Source: an uncultured Sphingomonadaceae bacterium
GTDB taxonomy: Bacteria; Pseudomonadota; Alphaproteobacteria; Sphingomonadales; Sphingomonadaceae
Length of the DNA: 64,000 nt
Direction: 5' to 3'
Assembly (NCBI GenBank): GCA_947497455.1
Contig: CANMGU010000001.1
Location: 1,798,001 to 1,862,000 of the forward strand
The notes below the pieces were generated by a model, which was given only the letters and a program-made list of their open reading frames with translations, ran no database searches and had not been told where the DNA came from. Position 1 is the first letter of the stretch; every line of letters starts with the position of its first letter. Positions 35,699 through 46,365 of this stretch are shown in pieces. The translations under genes and the position numbers were made by a program.

Positions 35699-36940
35699 AT
35701 GACAGACCAAGATATCAGTTCGCTTCCATCCTTCACCTATGCCGACGTCCGTGCTGCGCATGCCCGTATTCGCGACCGCATTGTCCAAACGCCGACATTG
35801 AAGAGTATTACCCTGTCGGAGATGGCGGGTGCGGAAGTCTTCCTGAAATTCGAAAACCTTCAGTTTACTGCGGCCTATAAGGAGCGCGGTGCGCTCAATG
35901 CGTTGCTGTTGATGGACGAGGACAAACGGTCTGCTGGCGTGATCGCTGCATCCGCTGGCAACCATGCGCAGGGCCTTGCCTATAATGCGAGAAATCTGAA
36001 CATCCCCGCGACAATCGTCATGCCGACCACAACGCCGATGGTAAAAGTCGAACAAACACGCGGCCATGGCGCCGAGATCGTCATGGCAGGCGGCAATTAT
36101 GATGAAGCCTATTCCCACGCCATGGAACTCGCCAGCCAACGGGGCCTCACCTATATCCATGCGTTTGACGATCCTTATGTGGCGGCCGGGCAAGGTACGG
36201 TCGCGATCGAGATGCTCGAAGCGGTCCCTGATCTCAATCGCCTGATCATTCCCATCGGCGGTGGTGGACTCTTTTCCGGTATGGCCACGGCGGCGCATGC
36301 GATGAAACCGGATATCAAGATGACCGGCGTGCAAGCCGCACTTTATCCGAGCATGTATGGCAAGCTCAACGGCAAGGATGTCACGCCTGGAGGTGACACT
36401 TTGGCTGAAGGTATTGCAGTGCGTAACCCGTCCGAATTTACCGCAGCGATCATTCAACAATATGTCGACGAGATTCTGCTGGTTGGCGAAGCCCAGCTTG
36501 AAGGCGCGGTCAGCCTGTTGCTGCAAATAGAGAAAACTGTCGTTGAGGGCGCCGGTGCTGCGGGTCTTGCGGCTCTGCTGGGAAACAAGGATAAATTTGC
36601 CGGAGAGAAAGTCGGGCTAGTCCTGTGCGGCGGCAATATCGATACGCGGCTATTGGCCAATGTACTCCTGCGTGATTTGGCGCGGTCTGGCCGCCTCGCC
36701 CGTCTCAGATTGCATCTGCGTGATCAGCCAGGCGCGCTTTATAATGTGGTGAAGCAATTTGCCGAGCACGAAGTCAATATTATCGAAGTCTATCACCAGC
36801 GTGTGTTCACCAACTTACCGGCAAAAGGTTTGATCACTGATATTGAGTGTGAAGCGAAGGACAAGGCACAATTGGATGGCCTGATCGCTGACCTCAATGA
36901 AGAAGGCTATGATGTCCGGCAGGTGGAATTGGCGGACTAG
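35699..36940 (+). CDS. ilvA: Threonine ammonia-lyase with C-terminal ACT-like domain
   Basis: 413 residues. PLP-dependent fold type II: the PLP Lys is residue 61 in FTAAYKERGALN, the phosphate-binding Gly loop is PIGGGGLFSG and ASAGNHAQGLAYNAR binds substrate. The last 75 residues (LRLHLRDQPGALYNVVKQF, then HEVNIIEVYHQR) form an ACT-like regulatory domain, the medium-length form with one such domain. It deaminates threonine to 2-oxobutyrate, feeding isoleucine synthesis or catabolism. Divergent from the dehydrogenase gene, 60 bases apart. Confidence 0.93.
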   Translation: MTDQDISSLPSFTYADVRAAHARIRDRIVQTPTLKSITLSEMAGAEVFLKFENLQFTAAYKERGALNALLLMDEDKRSAGVIAASAGNHAQGLAYNARNLNIPATIVMPTTTPMVKVEQTRGHGAEIVMAGGNYDEAYSHAMELASQRGLTYIHAFDDPYVAAGQGTVAIEMLEAVPDLNRLIIPIGGGGLFSGMATAAHAMKPDIKMTGVQAALYPSMYGKLNGKDVTPGGDTLAEGIAVRNPSEFTAAIIQQYVDEILLVGEAQLEGAVSLLLQIEKTVVEGAGAAGLAALLGNKDKFAGEKVGLVLCGGNIDTRLLANVLLRDLARSGRLARLRLHLRDQPGALYNVVKQFAEHEVNIIEVYHQRVFTNLPAKGLITDIECEAKDKAQLDGLIADLNEEGYDVRQVELAD

Positions 36941-36981
36941 CGACGGGGACTGTCGCAACTGCGTTCCAAACCGCTAACGGA

Positions 36982-37821
36982 TCATGACTCGACTTGATAT
37001 TTTAGCGTCACATTCGCGCACAGACGATCTGCCTGTCGTATCGCCATCGAGACCGTATTTTCCGACCGATCCTGCTGCTCCAGCTCGATAAGAAACGGGT
37101 GCCCCAGTTCGACATAGCGCTTGAATTGCATATCACCGCCGCTGACCATTAGCGATTTTGCGCCAGTCAAAAGTTGGACAAATTGTCGTGCAACGTCGGC
37201 AAGATGGGTGGAATTCACGTGATCACCAGAGCCGCTGAGAAAGGGGTGCACAGGCGGGAAACCGCTTTCTTTTGTGATCAAAGCCAGCGCGCTGGGATTA
37301 TCATGGCCGATCAGCGGAGAGAGAAAGCTCTGTCCCTGCGTCGCCACACCGACTGCATTTGCGGGTGCAAACTGGAAATTACTGGTGTCAGGCAGTTCCG
37401 CCATCTCCCTTTTTGCTTTCTCCCGCCAGGCTTCAAAATCTCTGGTCAGAAACACCACGCCAACACCGCTCATGCTATAGACCAACGCGCCATCGCTGTC
37501 GAAAAAGGTCAGTCCGAAACGAGGAGCACCCTCCTCGCCCATCACATTGGCGACGCCATGTGTTGCATGGCCAGCTCCCGGCTCTCCGCAGGTCCATTCG
37601 GTCTGGGTCAGAGCGGACCATTTCGTTTTATCAAATGTCCCGCGCGCCGCGCCGGTCTCCACAGATGTCCAGAAATTCACGGTCTGCACCACAATAGGAT
37701 CAAATGGAGGCAAGGCGAGCCACGGCCACAGTTCTTTATCTGCCGAGCATTTGAAAGCGACCGTCCCATCCCTCAATACGATATGGGAATGTGTGAAGGA
37801 ATTTGCGGAGGCTTGCGACAT
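36982..37821 (-). CDS. Protein of unknown function, possible double hotdog fold
   Basis: 279 residues, soluble, no signal peptide. Not recognised as a named family. The N-terminal half contains WTCGEPGAGHATHGVANVMG and GLTFFDSDGALVYSMSGVGVVF. The C-terminal half reads HPFLSGSGDHVNSTHLADVARQ, then GDMQFKRYVELGHPFLIEL and ANVTLKYQ. That order (buried His loop, long helix, then a strand with a charged start) looks like a hotdog-fold thioesterase/dehydratase half. A role in acyl or butenolide chemistry would be guesswork. Convergent with ilvA and divergent from the molybdenum hydroxylase genes. Confidence 0.65.
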   Translation of the reverse strand: MSQASANSFTHSHIVLRDGTVAFKCSADKELWPWLALPPFDPIVVQTVNFWTSVETGAARGTFDKTKWSALTQTEWTCGEPGAGHATHGVANVMGEEGAPRFGLTFFDSDGALVYSMSGVGVVFLTRDFEAWREKAKREMAELPDTSNFQFAPANAVGVATQGQSFLSPLIGHDNPSALALITKESGFPPVHPFLSGSGDHVNSTHLADVARQFVQLLTGAKSLMVSGGDMQFKRYVELGHPFLIELEQQDRSENTVSMAIRQADRLCANVTLKYQVES

Positions 37822-37925
37822 GTAGCTGTGATTGCAGAAGTTTGCTGCTTTGACAATTGCTCCGCGATGTTATTGTTTCGGACCTTCCGTTGGACATGGC
37901 TACCATTTAGCCTGTGTTGTGAATC

Positions 37926-37956
37926 ATGGTGATATGTTATCGGATCAAGTCACCAT
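37926..37956. promoter_or_regulatory. Inverted repeat upstream of the molybdenum hydroxylase genes
   Basis: ATGGTGA (37926-37932) and TCACCAT (37950-37956) are a perfect inverted pair with a 17-base spacer, about 60 bases before the hydroxylase start. Possible operator; no regulator gene is adjacent. Confidence 0.35.
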
Positions 37957-38016
37957 CGATTGCTTCTCGATTAAAACTGAGGCAATCATGCCAAGCAAGC
38001 GATTGGGAGATTATTG

Positions 38017-40401
38017 ATGTTTCTGCATGATATTGGGATCATTCCTCGTGGAGATAAAAAATCGGAACCCAATCCAGACGCTTCCAAAATCACCAATCTG
38101 ACACGGCGCGGCTTTGTCGTTGGATCAAGCCTATTTGTGGTTGGCGTCACACTTGCCGGTTGTTCCCGATATGAAGAACCCAAGATCGATCCTGATAGTC
38201 TCGACTTGCCCGCTGCTGGACCCAGCCCACTGACCGAGGTGAAGGGCGGTGATGCAACTCCCGCCTTGTGGATAGCTATTGAAGAAGATGGCACGGTGAA
38301 AATTACCTGCCATCGCTCCGAAATGGGCCAGCAGGTTTGGACCTCCATGGCTCAGATCGTAGCCGATGAACTGGATGCCGACTGGGAAAATGTAGAGATT
38401 GTGCAGGCTGTTGGCCATGAACGCTATGGCGACCAGAATACCGATGGCTCGCGATCCGTGCGGTATAATTTTCACCGCTTGCGTCTGGCTGGCGCCGCGA
38501 TGAAGCAGATGCTGGAGGAAGCAGCCGCCATCTATTGGAAGATGGATCCCTCCGAATGCGAAGCCGAACTGGGTAAGGTTGGTAACAGCCAGAATAGTGA
38601 CACTTTGTCTTATGGCAATCTGGCAAAGGTAGCAGCAAAACTGCAAGTTCCCGAAGAGAAAGATATTGCGGTAAAAGATCCCAAAGACTGGCGCTATATC
38701 AACAAGGAAATCGCTTCTCTCACCATCCCAAAAATCACCCGCGGCGAAGGCACGTTCGGCATTGATGTCGATATTCCAGAAATGGTCTACGCGGTCATTG
38801 CCAGACCACCGCAGCTATTCGGTAAAACAGGAGCCGTGCGTGACGAAAAGGCGCTCGCCGTTCCAGGTGTACTGCAAACCGTGAAACTGCCGGATGCAAC
38901 CCCGCCTGCCCTGTTCAAGGCCTTAGGCGGCGTAGCGGTCATTGGGTCTGACACCTGGGCCGCCATTCAGGGGCGCAATGCTCTGGAAATTGATTGGGTC
39001 GACGGCCCCAATGCCAGCTATGATTCTGAAACTTTTGCCGACCAAATGGTCCAAACGGCCAAAAGGTCTGGAACGGTCAGAAGGAAGCGTGGAGACGTTG
39101 CTGCCGGACTATCCAGTGCCGATAGCCGCGTGGAAGCGGAATATTATGCGCCGCACCTGTCGCAATCTCCGATGGAGCCGCCAGCCGCCACCGCTCGCTG
39201 GGACGGCGACAAGCTTGAATGCTGGGCCTGCGTGCAGGATCCTCAGGCAACCCGGCAAACGCTGTCGGACTTGCTGGAGATCGATAAGGAAAATATCACC
39301 GTCAACGCAACCTGGCTGGGCGGCGCTTTTGGCCGCAAATCGAAACCGGATTTCGTGGTGGAAGCCGCAATCATCGCAAAAGAAGTGGGCCGTCCGGTCA
39401 AGGTAACATGGACACGCGAAGATGAAGTCCGTCATGGCTATTATCACTCGGTAAGCGCACAACGCATGGAAGCCGGACTGGATGCCAATGGCAAATGCAC
39501 ATCCTATCTTCATCGCACGGTCTTTCCGCCAATAGCGTCGACATTCGCTCCGGGAATGGATGTTCCTACCGATGGCGAAATGGGACTGGGCGCGACCGAT
39601 GTGCCGTTCAGCATGCCGAACCTGCAGGTTGAGTCCGGCAATGCCAAAGGCCATTTGCGGATCGGTTGGCTGCGCTCGGTTTCCAATATCTATCATGCCT
39701 TTGCGGTGCAGAGTTTTGCCGCAGAAATGGCGCATGCCGCTGGCCGGGATCAGAAAGACTATTTGCTGGAATTGATCGGCAACGCCCGCAACATAGACCC
39801 AGCGGATGAGGGAGCGACATATCCCAATTATGATGCATCAATCGAGGAATATCCGATTGAGACAGCCCGGCTTTCCAATGTCGTCAATGTCGCGTCAGAA
39901 ATGGCCAAATGGGGCCGATCCATGCCTTCAGGTCATGGACTGGGCATCGCCGTTCATCGCTCATTTCTATCCTATATAGCAACAGTGGTGGAAGTGGCGG
40001 TCAGCCCAGAGGGAGCGCTGACCATTCCCGGCGTCTGGCTCGCCGTCGATGCCGGGACCGTAATCAACCCGCGCCACACACGAGCGCAGATGGAGGGCGG
40101 AACAATCTACGGTCTGTCCAACGCTCTGTTTGGCGAGATCACCGCGAAAAATGGCGCTGTTGTGCAAGACAATTTTCCGTCATGGCGGGTATTGCGCATG
40201 GGCGAGGCACCGCGCGCGTTTGAGGTACAGATTGTACCGTCGAACACTGCCCCTGCCGGCGTTGGCGAACCCGCCACGCCCCCTGCAGCGCCAGCGCTCA
40301 CCAACGCGATATTCAATGCAACCGGTCACCGGATCCGAAAGCTACCGATAATCGGGGCATCGGGAAGCCGGTTGTCTTTGCCCACTGAAGAAACCGCATA
40401 A
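38017..40401 (+). CDS. Molybdenum hydroxylase large subunit (isoquinoline 1-oxidoreductase beta-like), Tat lipoprotein
   Basis: About 794 residues from the ATG at 38017, with GGGAGA six bases upstream. The N-terminus carries twin Arg in LTRRGFVVGSS and a lipobox LAGC (Cys near residue 49), so it is exported folded by Tat and lipid-anchored. The xanthine-oxidase-like core has WLGGAFGRKSKPDFVVEAA, PVKVTWTREDEVRHG, and near the end NTAPAGVGEPATPP, where Glu in GVGEP is the catalytic base at the molybdenum site. No CO-dehydrogenase-type FAD subunit is present, matching the two-subunit isoquinoline/aldehyde oxidoreductase layout. The 2Fe-2S subunit follows 14 bases downstream. Confidence 0.93.
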   Translation: MFLHDIGIIPRGDKKSEPNPDASKITNLTRRGFVVGSSLFVVGVTLAGCSRYEEPKIDPDSLDLPAAGPSPLTEVKGGDATPALWIAIEEDGTVKITCHRSEMGQQVWTSMAQIVADELDADWENVEIVQAVGHERYGDQNTDGSRSVRYNFHRLRLAGAAMKQMLEEAAAIYWKMDPSECEAELGKVGNSQNSDTLSYGNLAKVAAKLQVPEEKDIAVKDPKDWRYINKEIASLTIPKITRGEGTFGIDVDIPEMVYAVIARPPQLFGKTGAVRDEKALAVPGVLQTVKLPDATPPALFKALGGVAVIGSDTWAAIQGRNALEIDWVDGPNASYDSETFADQMVQTAKRSGTVRRKRGDVAAGLSSADSRVEAEYYAPHLSQSPMEPPAATARWDGDKLECWACVQDPQATRQTLSDLLEIDKENITVNATWLGGAFGRKSKPDFVVEAAIIAKEVGRPVKVTWTREDEVRHGYYHSVSAQRMEAGLDANGKCTSYLHRTVFPPIASTFAPGMDVPTDGEMGLGATDVPFSMPNLQVESGNAKGHLRIGWLRSVSNIYHAFAVQSFAAEMAHAAGRDQKDYLLELIGNARNIDPADEGATYPNYDASIEEYPIETARLSNVVNVASEMAKWGRSMPSGHGLGIAVHRSFLSYIATVVEVAVSPEGALTIPGVWLAVDAGTVINPRHTRAQMEGGTIYGLSNALFGEITAKNGAVVQDNFPSWRVLRMGEAPRAFEVQIVPSNTAPAGVGEPATPPAAPALTNAIFNATGHRIRKLPIIGASGSRLSLPTEETA

Positions 40402-40415
40402 GTCAGGAACAGGTC

Positions 40416-40871
40416 ATGACCATAACGCTTAATATCAATGGAAAAGACGAAACCGTAGATGCAGCTGCCGGTACACCGCTGCTATGGGTTTTGCGTGACC
40501 ATCTAAAAATGACCGGAACCAAATTTGGCTGCGGTATTGCACAATGCGGCGCCTGTACGGTTCATGTTGATGATTCTCCCACCCGAGCCTGTATTACCCC
40601 GCACGACACACTGGAAGGTTCAAAAATCACAACCATTGAAGGGGTGACGGGCGGCGCAGCAGACGCCATCCGTTCGGCCTGGATCAAAAATGACGTACCG
40701 CAATGTGGCTATTGCCAGTCGGGCCAGATCATGGCGGCGACCGCTTTGCTGGACGAAAATTCCAATCCGAGCGATGAGGATATCGATGCGGCGATGAGCG
40801 GAAATATCTGTCGCTGTGCGACTTATATGAGCATACGCCGCGCCATTAAGGAAGCGGCCGGAGATTTGTAG
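40416..40871 (+). CDS. Molybdenum hydroxylase 2Fe-2S subunit (isoquinoline 1-oxidoreductase alpha-like)
   Basis: 151 residues with two 2Fe-2S domains. The plant-ferredoxin-like domain has KFGCGIAQCGACTVHVD and PTRACITP. The helical domain has PQCGYCQSGQIMAATALL and NICRCATYMSIRRAI. It passes electrons from the molybdenum site of the large subunit to an acceptor, probably periplasmic cytochrome. No signal peptide, so it is likely carried out by the partner's Tat signal. Same operon as the large subunit. Confidence 0.94.
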   Translation: MTITLNINGKDETVDAAAGTPLLWVLRDHLKMTGTKFGCGIAQCGACTVHVDDSPTRACITPHDTLEGSKITTIEGVTGGAADAIRSAWIKNDVPQCGYCQSGQIMAATALLDENSNPSDEDIDAAMSGNICRCATYMSIRRAIKEAAGDL

Positions 40872-40919
40872 GCCGAACTTTTCTCCAGCCTGCTTGTAAG
40901 ACAGCATCAACCAGTTGAT

Positions 40920-42038
40920 TTAAACCCGCGCGGTTACTCCGGCATCGCGCATGCCGCGCCAGACCTGTGCTGCCTGAACAGTTTCCGGAACATCATGCAC
41001 CCGGACAATCTGCGCGCCCTGTTGAATTGCGTGATGCGCAAAGGCAATCGAACCACCTAGCCGCTCATCCACCGGCGCTTCCTTGGACAGCGCCCCGATC
41101 ATTCTCTTACGGCTGGCACCGATAAGCAAAGGTTGTCCCAGAGCATGGAATACAGCGATATTGTTCATCAATGCGAGATTATCAGACAGTGACTTGCCGA
41201 AACCAAGGCCGGGATCGACGATGATCTTTTCGCGCTCAAAGCCTGCCTCAACAACATCGGCAATCCGTTGCTCCAGCCAATCAAATGTATCGGTGACAAC
41301 ATTTCCATAACCGTCACCCTTATGCGGATCCTTGCCGCTTGACGGTGCATGCATGAGCACCACTGGCCTGCCCGACACGCCCGCCACTTCCAACGCGCGT
41401 TTGTCATGCAGCAGCGCCGACACGTCATTGATAATATGCGCGCCCGCTGCAAGCGCAACCTCCATCACGGCGGCCTTGCGTGTGTCGATCGACAGCGCCG
41501 CGCCGCATTGCGTGAGTTTCTCAATCACCGGCACAACCCGTTTGATCTCGTCGCCTTCCCATACGGTCTCCGCACCCGGGCGCGTTGACTCGCCACCTAT
41601 GTCGATGATCGATGCCCCCGCGGTCGCCATATCAAAACCGGCATCCGCCGCGATTTGCGGGTCACCGTCATGTTTACCGCCATCGGAAAAACTGTCCGGT
41701 GTCATGTTGAGGATGCCCATCACATGGGGCTGATCAAAACGGAGCACCCGCTCGCCACATTGCAGCGGTGCGTGGTCTTTGCCGAGATTGGTAAATAATA
41801 CCGCAGCGCGTTCTTGCAAGGTTTCCGGCAGTTGCGACGCTATCTCGTCCCAATGCTCCACCGGAACCAGCTTTCTTTTCGCAGGATTCTCGCTCTCAAT
41901 TATCGTATATTCGACCTGAGAAAACCACAATAAACTATTGTTTAAACGTTTATTATGGTCATCGAAATATTGTGGGCTGTCGAGAAACCCGACAGGCTTC
42001 AGATAGAGTTTCGCATCGGGGCCGACAGCATCCACCAT
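40920..42038 (-). CDS. folP: Dihydropteroate synthase with N-terminal extension
   Basis: 372 residues. The C-terminal 270 residues are dihydropteroate synthase: VMGILNMTPDSFSDGG (pterin site), DIGGESTRPGA, DVSALLHDKRAL-type strand, PGLGFGKSLSDNLALM and GASRKRMIGAL. The enzyme joins hydroxymethyl-dihydropterin pyrophosphate and p-aminobenzoate and is the target of sulfonamides. The first 100 or so residues are extra compared with the usual 280-residue enzyme and match no domain I recognise. Eleven bases separate it from ccrM upstream, so the two are probably co-transcribed. Confidence 0.93.
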   Translation of the reverse strand: MVDAVGPDAKLYLKPVGFLDSPQYFDDHNKRLNNSLLWFSQVEYTIIESENPAKRKLVPVEHWDEIASQLPETLQERAAVLFTNLGKDHAPLQCGERVLRFDQPHVMGILNMTPDSFSDGGKHDGDPQIAADAGFDMATAGASIIDIGGESTRPGAETVWEGDEIKRVVPVIEKLTQCGAALSIDTRKAAVMEVALAAGAHIINDVSALLHDKRALEVAGVSGRPVVLMHAPSSGKDPHKGDGYGNVVTDTFDWLEQRIADVVEAGFEREKIIVDPGLGFGKSLSDNLALMNNIAVFHALGQPLLIGASRKRMIGALSKEAPVDERLGGSIAFAHHAIQQGAQIVRVHDVPETVQAAQVWRGMRDAGVTARV

Positions 42039-42048
42039 ATCCGTTTTC

Positions 42049-43397
<1,349 letters not shown>

Positions 43398-43561
43398 GCT
43401 TGTCGGCCCAAATTGGACAAAATAAAATTTTCGTATTTCACAACGACTAACCGGCGATTTCAACTGCACATTGGTTAACTTGATTGCCGGATTTCGCAGA
43501 ATATGGTTATGTCCGTCCAGTATTTCAGTGGATGCTGGCATTTGATCGTACGGGGCGCGCA

Positions 43562-44641
43562 ATGACAATCGACACCAAGGTTGAGAATTTAACCGAGACC
43601 GGCCAAATAAAGGCTGAAAAAAATCTCTTCGAGGCAACAGCCAGCGCTGGCGAAACCGAACTTCTAAAGCCTGAAAATACTTCCATAACCGTACCTTTTG
43701 GGGCGAAATATGGAGGTGAGGCCGCCAAGGCCAAGCTCCGCGAACATGCGATATTGTCGACCACCAAAATCGGCGGCTCGATCGCAGCGATATATTGGAT
43801 GTTCGCTTATGGTTCCGGTTGGGTGGAATGGTCGGCTTTTCTGGTTGGTTATTTCCTCTCGATGGTGGGCTGCATTGTTGGCTATCACCGCTATTTCTCA
43901 CACCGCGCTTTTGAAACATCCAAGCCGATGGGCATATTCATTGCGATATTAACCCAGTCGGCGGCGCAAGGCTCTGCGCTCCACTGGGCGGCCAATCACC
44001 GCCGCCATCACGCGATGACAGACAAAGTCGGAGACGCCCACAGCCCGCATTTTGATGGCTATGGCAAACCCTTGAAAGGCTTTGCAAAATTCCATCACAG
44101 CCACGTCGGCTGGCTGTTTGACCGCACGACGACCGACCTCAGCATCTATGGCAAGGGTCTGGTTGACGACGAGATTGTAATGTTCGCCCATCGCACGCGC
44201 TGGTTCTGGTATTTTGTTTCCGCGATTGTTTTCCCAACCCTCTGGGCGCTGGCCTTTGCCGGCCCCGAAGCCATTGTCGGAACGATCTTGATCGCTGGAT
44301 TGTTGCGAATTTTTGCAGTGCTCACGGTGCTGCAAAGCGTCAACAGCATCTGCCACCTATTCGGTTCGCAGCGCTTTCATGACCATGGCACAGCGAAGAA
44401 TAACCTGCTGATCAACATTCTGACCATGGGTGATGGCTGGCATAACAACCATCATCAGCATCCGCGTTCGGCGACCTCTGGTGTGGTCTGGTGGGAATTT
44501 GATCTTTGTGCGGGTATCATCCGCCTGTGGGAAAAAATGGGGCTGGTCTGGAACGTCAAATGGGCACCGCGCTATACCAAGAATGATAATGGCGAGTGGG
44601 TACCGGAAAAACCCAAAGCCACCGCAAAACAGGCCGTCTAA
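43562..44641 (+). CDS. Membrane-bound acyl-CoA/fatty-acid delta-9-type desaturase
   Basis: About 359 residues from the ATG at 43562; an upstream in-frame TTG at 43484 is less convincing. The di-iron His boxes are HRYFSHR, HRRHH and [10 protein letters not shown], and four hydrophobic helices alternate with them. Places a double bond into fatty acyl chains for membrane fluidity. The unusual N-terminal 50 residues are hydrophilic. It converges with rnhB, stops overlapping by 4 bases (44638-44641), and is divergent from ccrM. Confidence 0.92.
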   Translation: MTIDTKVENLTETGQIKAEKNLFEATASAGETELLKPENTSITVPFGAKYGGEAAKAKLREHAILSTTKIGGSIAAIYWMFAYGSGWVEWSAFLVGYFLSMVGCIVGYHRYFSHRAFETSKPMGIFIAILTQSAAQGSALHWAANHRRHHAMTDKVGDAHSPHFDGYGKPLKGFAKFHHSHVGWLFDRTTTDLSIYGKGLVDDEIVMFAHRTRWFWYFVSAIVFPTLWALAFAGPEAIVGTILIAGLLRIFAVLTVLQSVNSICHLFGSQRFHDHGTAKNNLLINILTMGDGWHNNHHQHPRSATSGVVWWEFDLCAGIIRLWEKMGLVWNVKWAPRYTKNDNGEWVPEKPKATAKQAV

Positions 44642-45207
44642 AGTAAGGAAAACTGCGCTACTGGGGCAAAGCTTTTGCGGTGCAACGGCGTCGGTCCGTA
44701 TTTTCTGAGCGCCGCCATATGCTCCGCTGTGCCATAGCCCTTGTTCCGTTCCCAACCATATTCGGGATATTTCTCTGCCGCAGCTATCATCATGCGATCG
44801 CGATATTCCTTGGCCAGAATCGAGGCCGCCGAGATACAGGGATGGATAGCGTCCCCACCGATCACGGCTTCTGCCTGGAAACCCCATTTCGGCAAGCGGT
44901 TGCCATCAACCAATATATGATCCGGCTCTTGCGACAATCCTTCCGCAGCGCGTGTCATCGCGGTCATGGTCGCTTGCAATATATTTATAGAATCAATCTC
45001 AGATTCATCACATAATGCTATATTATATATAGTTTTTTCTAGTATCTCAGTTTCAAGCACCGCCCGTTTTCTAGCGGTGAGTTTCTTGCTGTCATCCAGC
45101 TCTTGGATGTTGTGGCCATCGGGCAAGATCACCGCGGCCGCAACCACCGGACCGGCAAGTGGCCCCCTGCCCGCTTCATCGACACCGGCAATGATTTGCA
45201 TCATCAT
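44638..45207 (-). CDS. rnhB: Ribonuclease HII
   Basis: 189 residues. Motifs [20 protein letters not shown] (Asp-Glu catalytic pair), [10 protein letters not shown] and [20 protein letters not shown] with [14 protein letters not shown]. Removes ribonucleotides from DNA and RNA primers. Start overlaps the thiD stop by 4 bases. Last gene of the glmM-DUF1272-small protein-thiD-rnhB operon. Confidence 0.95.
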   Translation of the reverse strand: MMMQIIAGVDEAGRGPLAGPVVAAAVILPDGHNIQELDDSKKLTARKRAVLETEILEKTIYNIALCDESEIDSINILQATMTAMTRAAEGLSQEPDHILVDGNRLPKWGFQAEAVIGGDAIHPCISAASILAKEYRDRMMIAAAEKYPEYGWERNKGYGTAEHMAALRKYGPTPLHRKSFAPVAQFSLL

Positions 45208-45956
45208 AACTTCGGTACACCCATGGGACCATGCCCCGCACCATAGCCTGGTGCAGCTTCCAGACTGGCCCGAACATAAGTGCGTGCCTTTCCGATCGCA
45301 TCGCTTAAACTGTCTCCACCGGCAAGATATGTCGCTATCGCAGCCGAAAGCGTGCAGCCAGTGCCATGACTGTGCCGTGTATCAATCCGGCCCCCTTCCC
45401 AGCGCTCGCGCTCGCCATCCGGACCCAAAAGCCGGTCGATCAATAAATCATCCTGGCCATGACCGCCTTTGACGAGAAACGGTACGTTAAAGCCGGACAT
45501 ATTGTTGTCACCACCCAACCGCTCCCATTCATCGAGATTGGGCGTAACCAAACAGCTCAGCGGAATAATTTTCTGAAAGGCTGCAATCGTGCGATCATCG
45601 GCCAGTGTTGCGCCGCTGGTGGCGACCATCACCGGATCGAAAATAACCGGCATATTGCGCTGGGATTTCAGGAAACCGGCAACTGCCAGCGCAATTTCCG
45701 GCGACCCCAACATGCCGATCTTGATCGCATCCGCGCCGAAATCGTCCATCACCGCCCATATCTGGGCCAGCACCATATCAGGGGTCATCAGCTCCACCGC
45801 CGCGACACCCGCACTATTCTGGGCTGTTACAGCGGTTATCGCGGTCATCGCATGACCACCCAAATTGGTGATCGTACGGATATCCGCCTGAATCCCTGCC
45901 CCGCCGCCGCTGTCGGAGCCGGCGATGGACAGAACTCGCGGGCAATTGGCGGTCAT
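45204..45956 (-). CDS. thiD: Hydroxymethylpyrimidine/phosphomethylpyrimidine kinase
   Basis: 250 residues. Starts with [20 protein letters not shown], the HMP-kinase signature, and has [13 protein letters not shown] and [19 protein letters not shown] (catalytic anion hole). Phosphorylates HMP and HMP-P in thiamine synthesis. Its ATG overlaps the stop of the small membrane-protein gene (ATGA), and its own stop overlaps rnhB. No TPP riboswitch is seen, as expected inside an operon. Confidence 0.94.
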   Translation of the reverse strand: MTANCPRVLSIAGSDSGGGAGIQADIRTITNLGGHAMTAITAVTAQNSAGVAAVELMTPDMVLAQIWAVMDDFGADAIKIGMLGSPEIALAVAGFLKSQRNMPVIFDPVMVATSGATLADDRTIAAFQKIIPLSCLVTPNLDEWERLGGDNNMSGFNVPFLVKGGHGQDDLLIDRLLGPDGERERWEGGRIDTRHSHGTGCTLSAAIATYLAGGDSLSDAIGKARTYVRASLEAAPGYGAGHGPMGVPKL

Positions 45957-46141
45957 ATAGCCAGGAAAAGAACGGCTATCGCCGCGAACAACAGAAAGTC
46001 AGCAATGCCCACACCAATAATCACAGCATTGCGATTGGCCTGAAACCAATCCGGCGCAATAAAAAATATCATCAATCCGACCGCAATCGGAATAAATAAT
46101 ATCATTACGACGATGGCTAGAAATATCACCCCCATGATCAT
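45953..46141 (-). CDS. Small double-spanning membrane protein
   Basis: 62 residues with two hydrophobic helices (about 1-28 and 39-61) joined by APDWFQANRN. No family recognised. Overlaps both neighbours by 4 bases or fewer, so it is translated with them. Function unknown. Confidence 0.72.
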   Translation of the reverse strand: MIMGVIFLAIVVMILFIPIAVGLMIFFIAPDWFQANRNAVIIGVGIADFLLFAAIAVLFLAI

Positions 46142-46365
46142 CCTTTATATTTGCGCTCAGTAGAGGCCGGAAATTTCTGAAGCAATTCGGTTGAGCGTGT
46201 CGGCCTAGGAAGCAAGATACCGCCGCAATTGGGGCAAGTGCCCTTGTGGCTAGTCGCATTGCATTCGTCACAAAAAGTGCATTCGAATGAACAGATATGC
46301 GCTCCGCTCAGATCAGCAGGCAAATCCTTGCCGCAGCTTTCACAATCGGGGCGCATGTCGAGCAT
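46138..46365 (-). CDS. DUF1272 protein with zinc-ribbon-like cysteines
   Basis: 75 residues from the ATG at 46365, which overlaps the glmM stop by one base (TGATG); an in-frame TTG lies one codon earlier. Carries the DUF1272 pattern: RPDCESCGKDLP, ICSFECTFCDEC and GTCPNCGGILLPRP. The Cys pairs are spaced for one or two zinc sites. Function is not established. Confidence 0.88.
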   Translation of the reverse strand: MLDMRPDCESCGKDLPADLSGAHICSFECTFCDECNATSHKGTCPNCGGILLPRPTRSTELLQKFPASTERKYKG

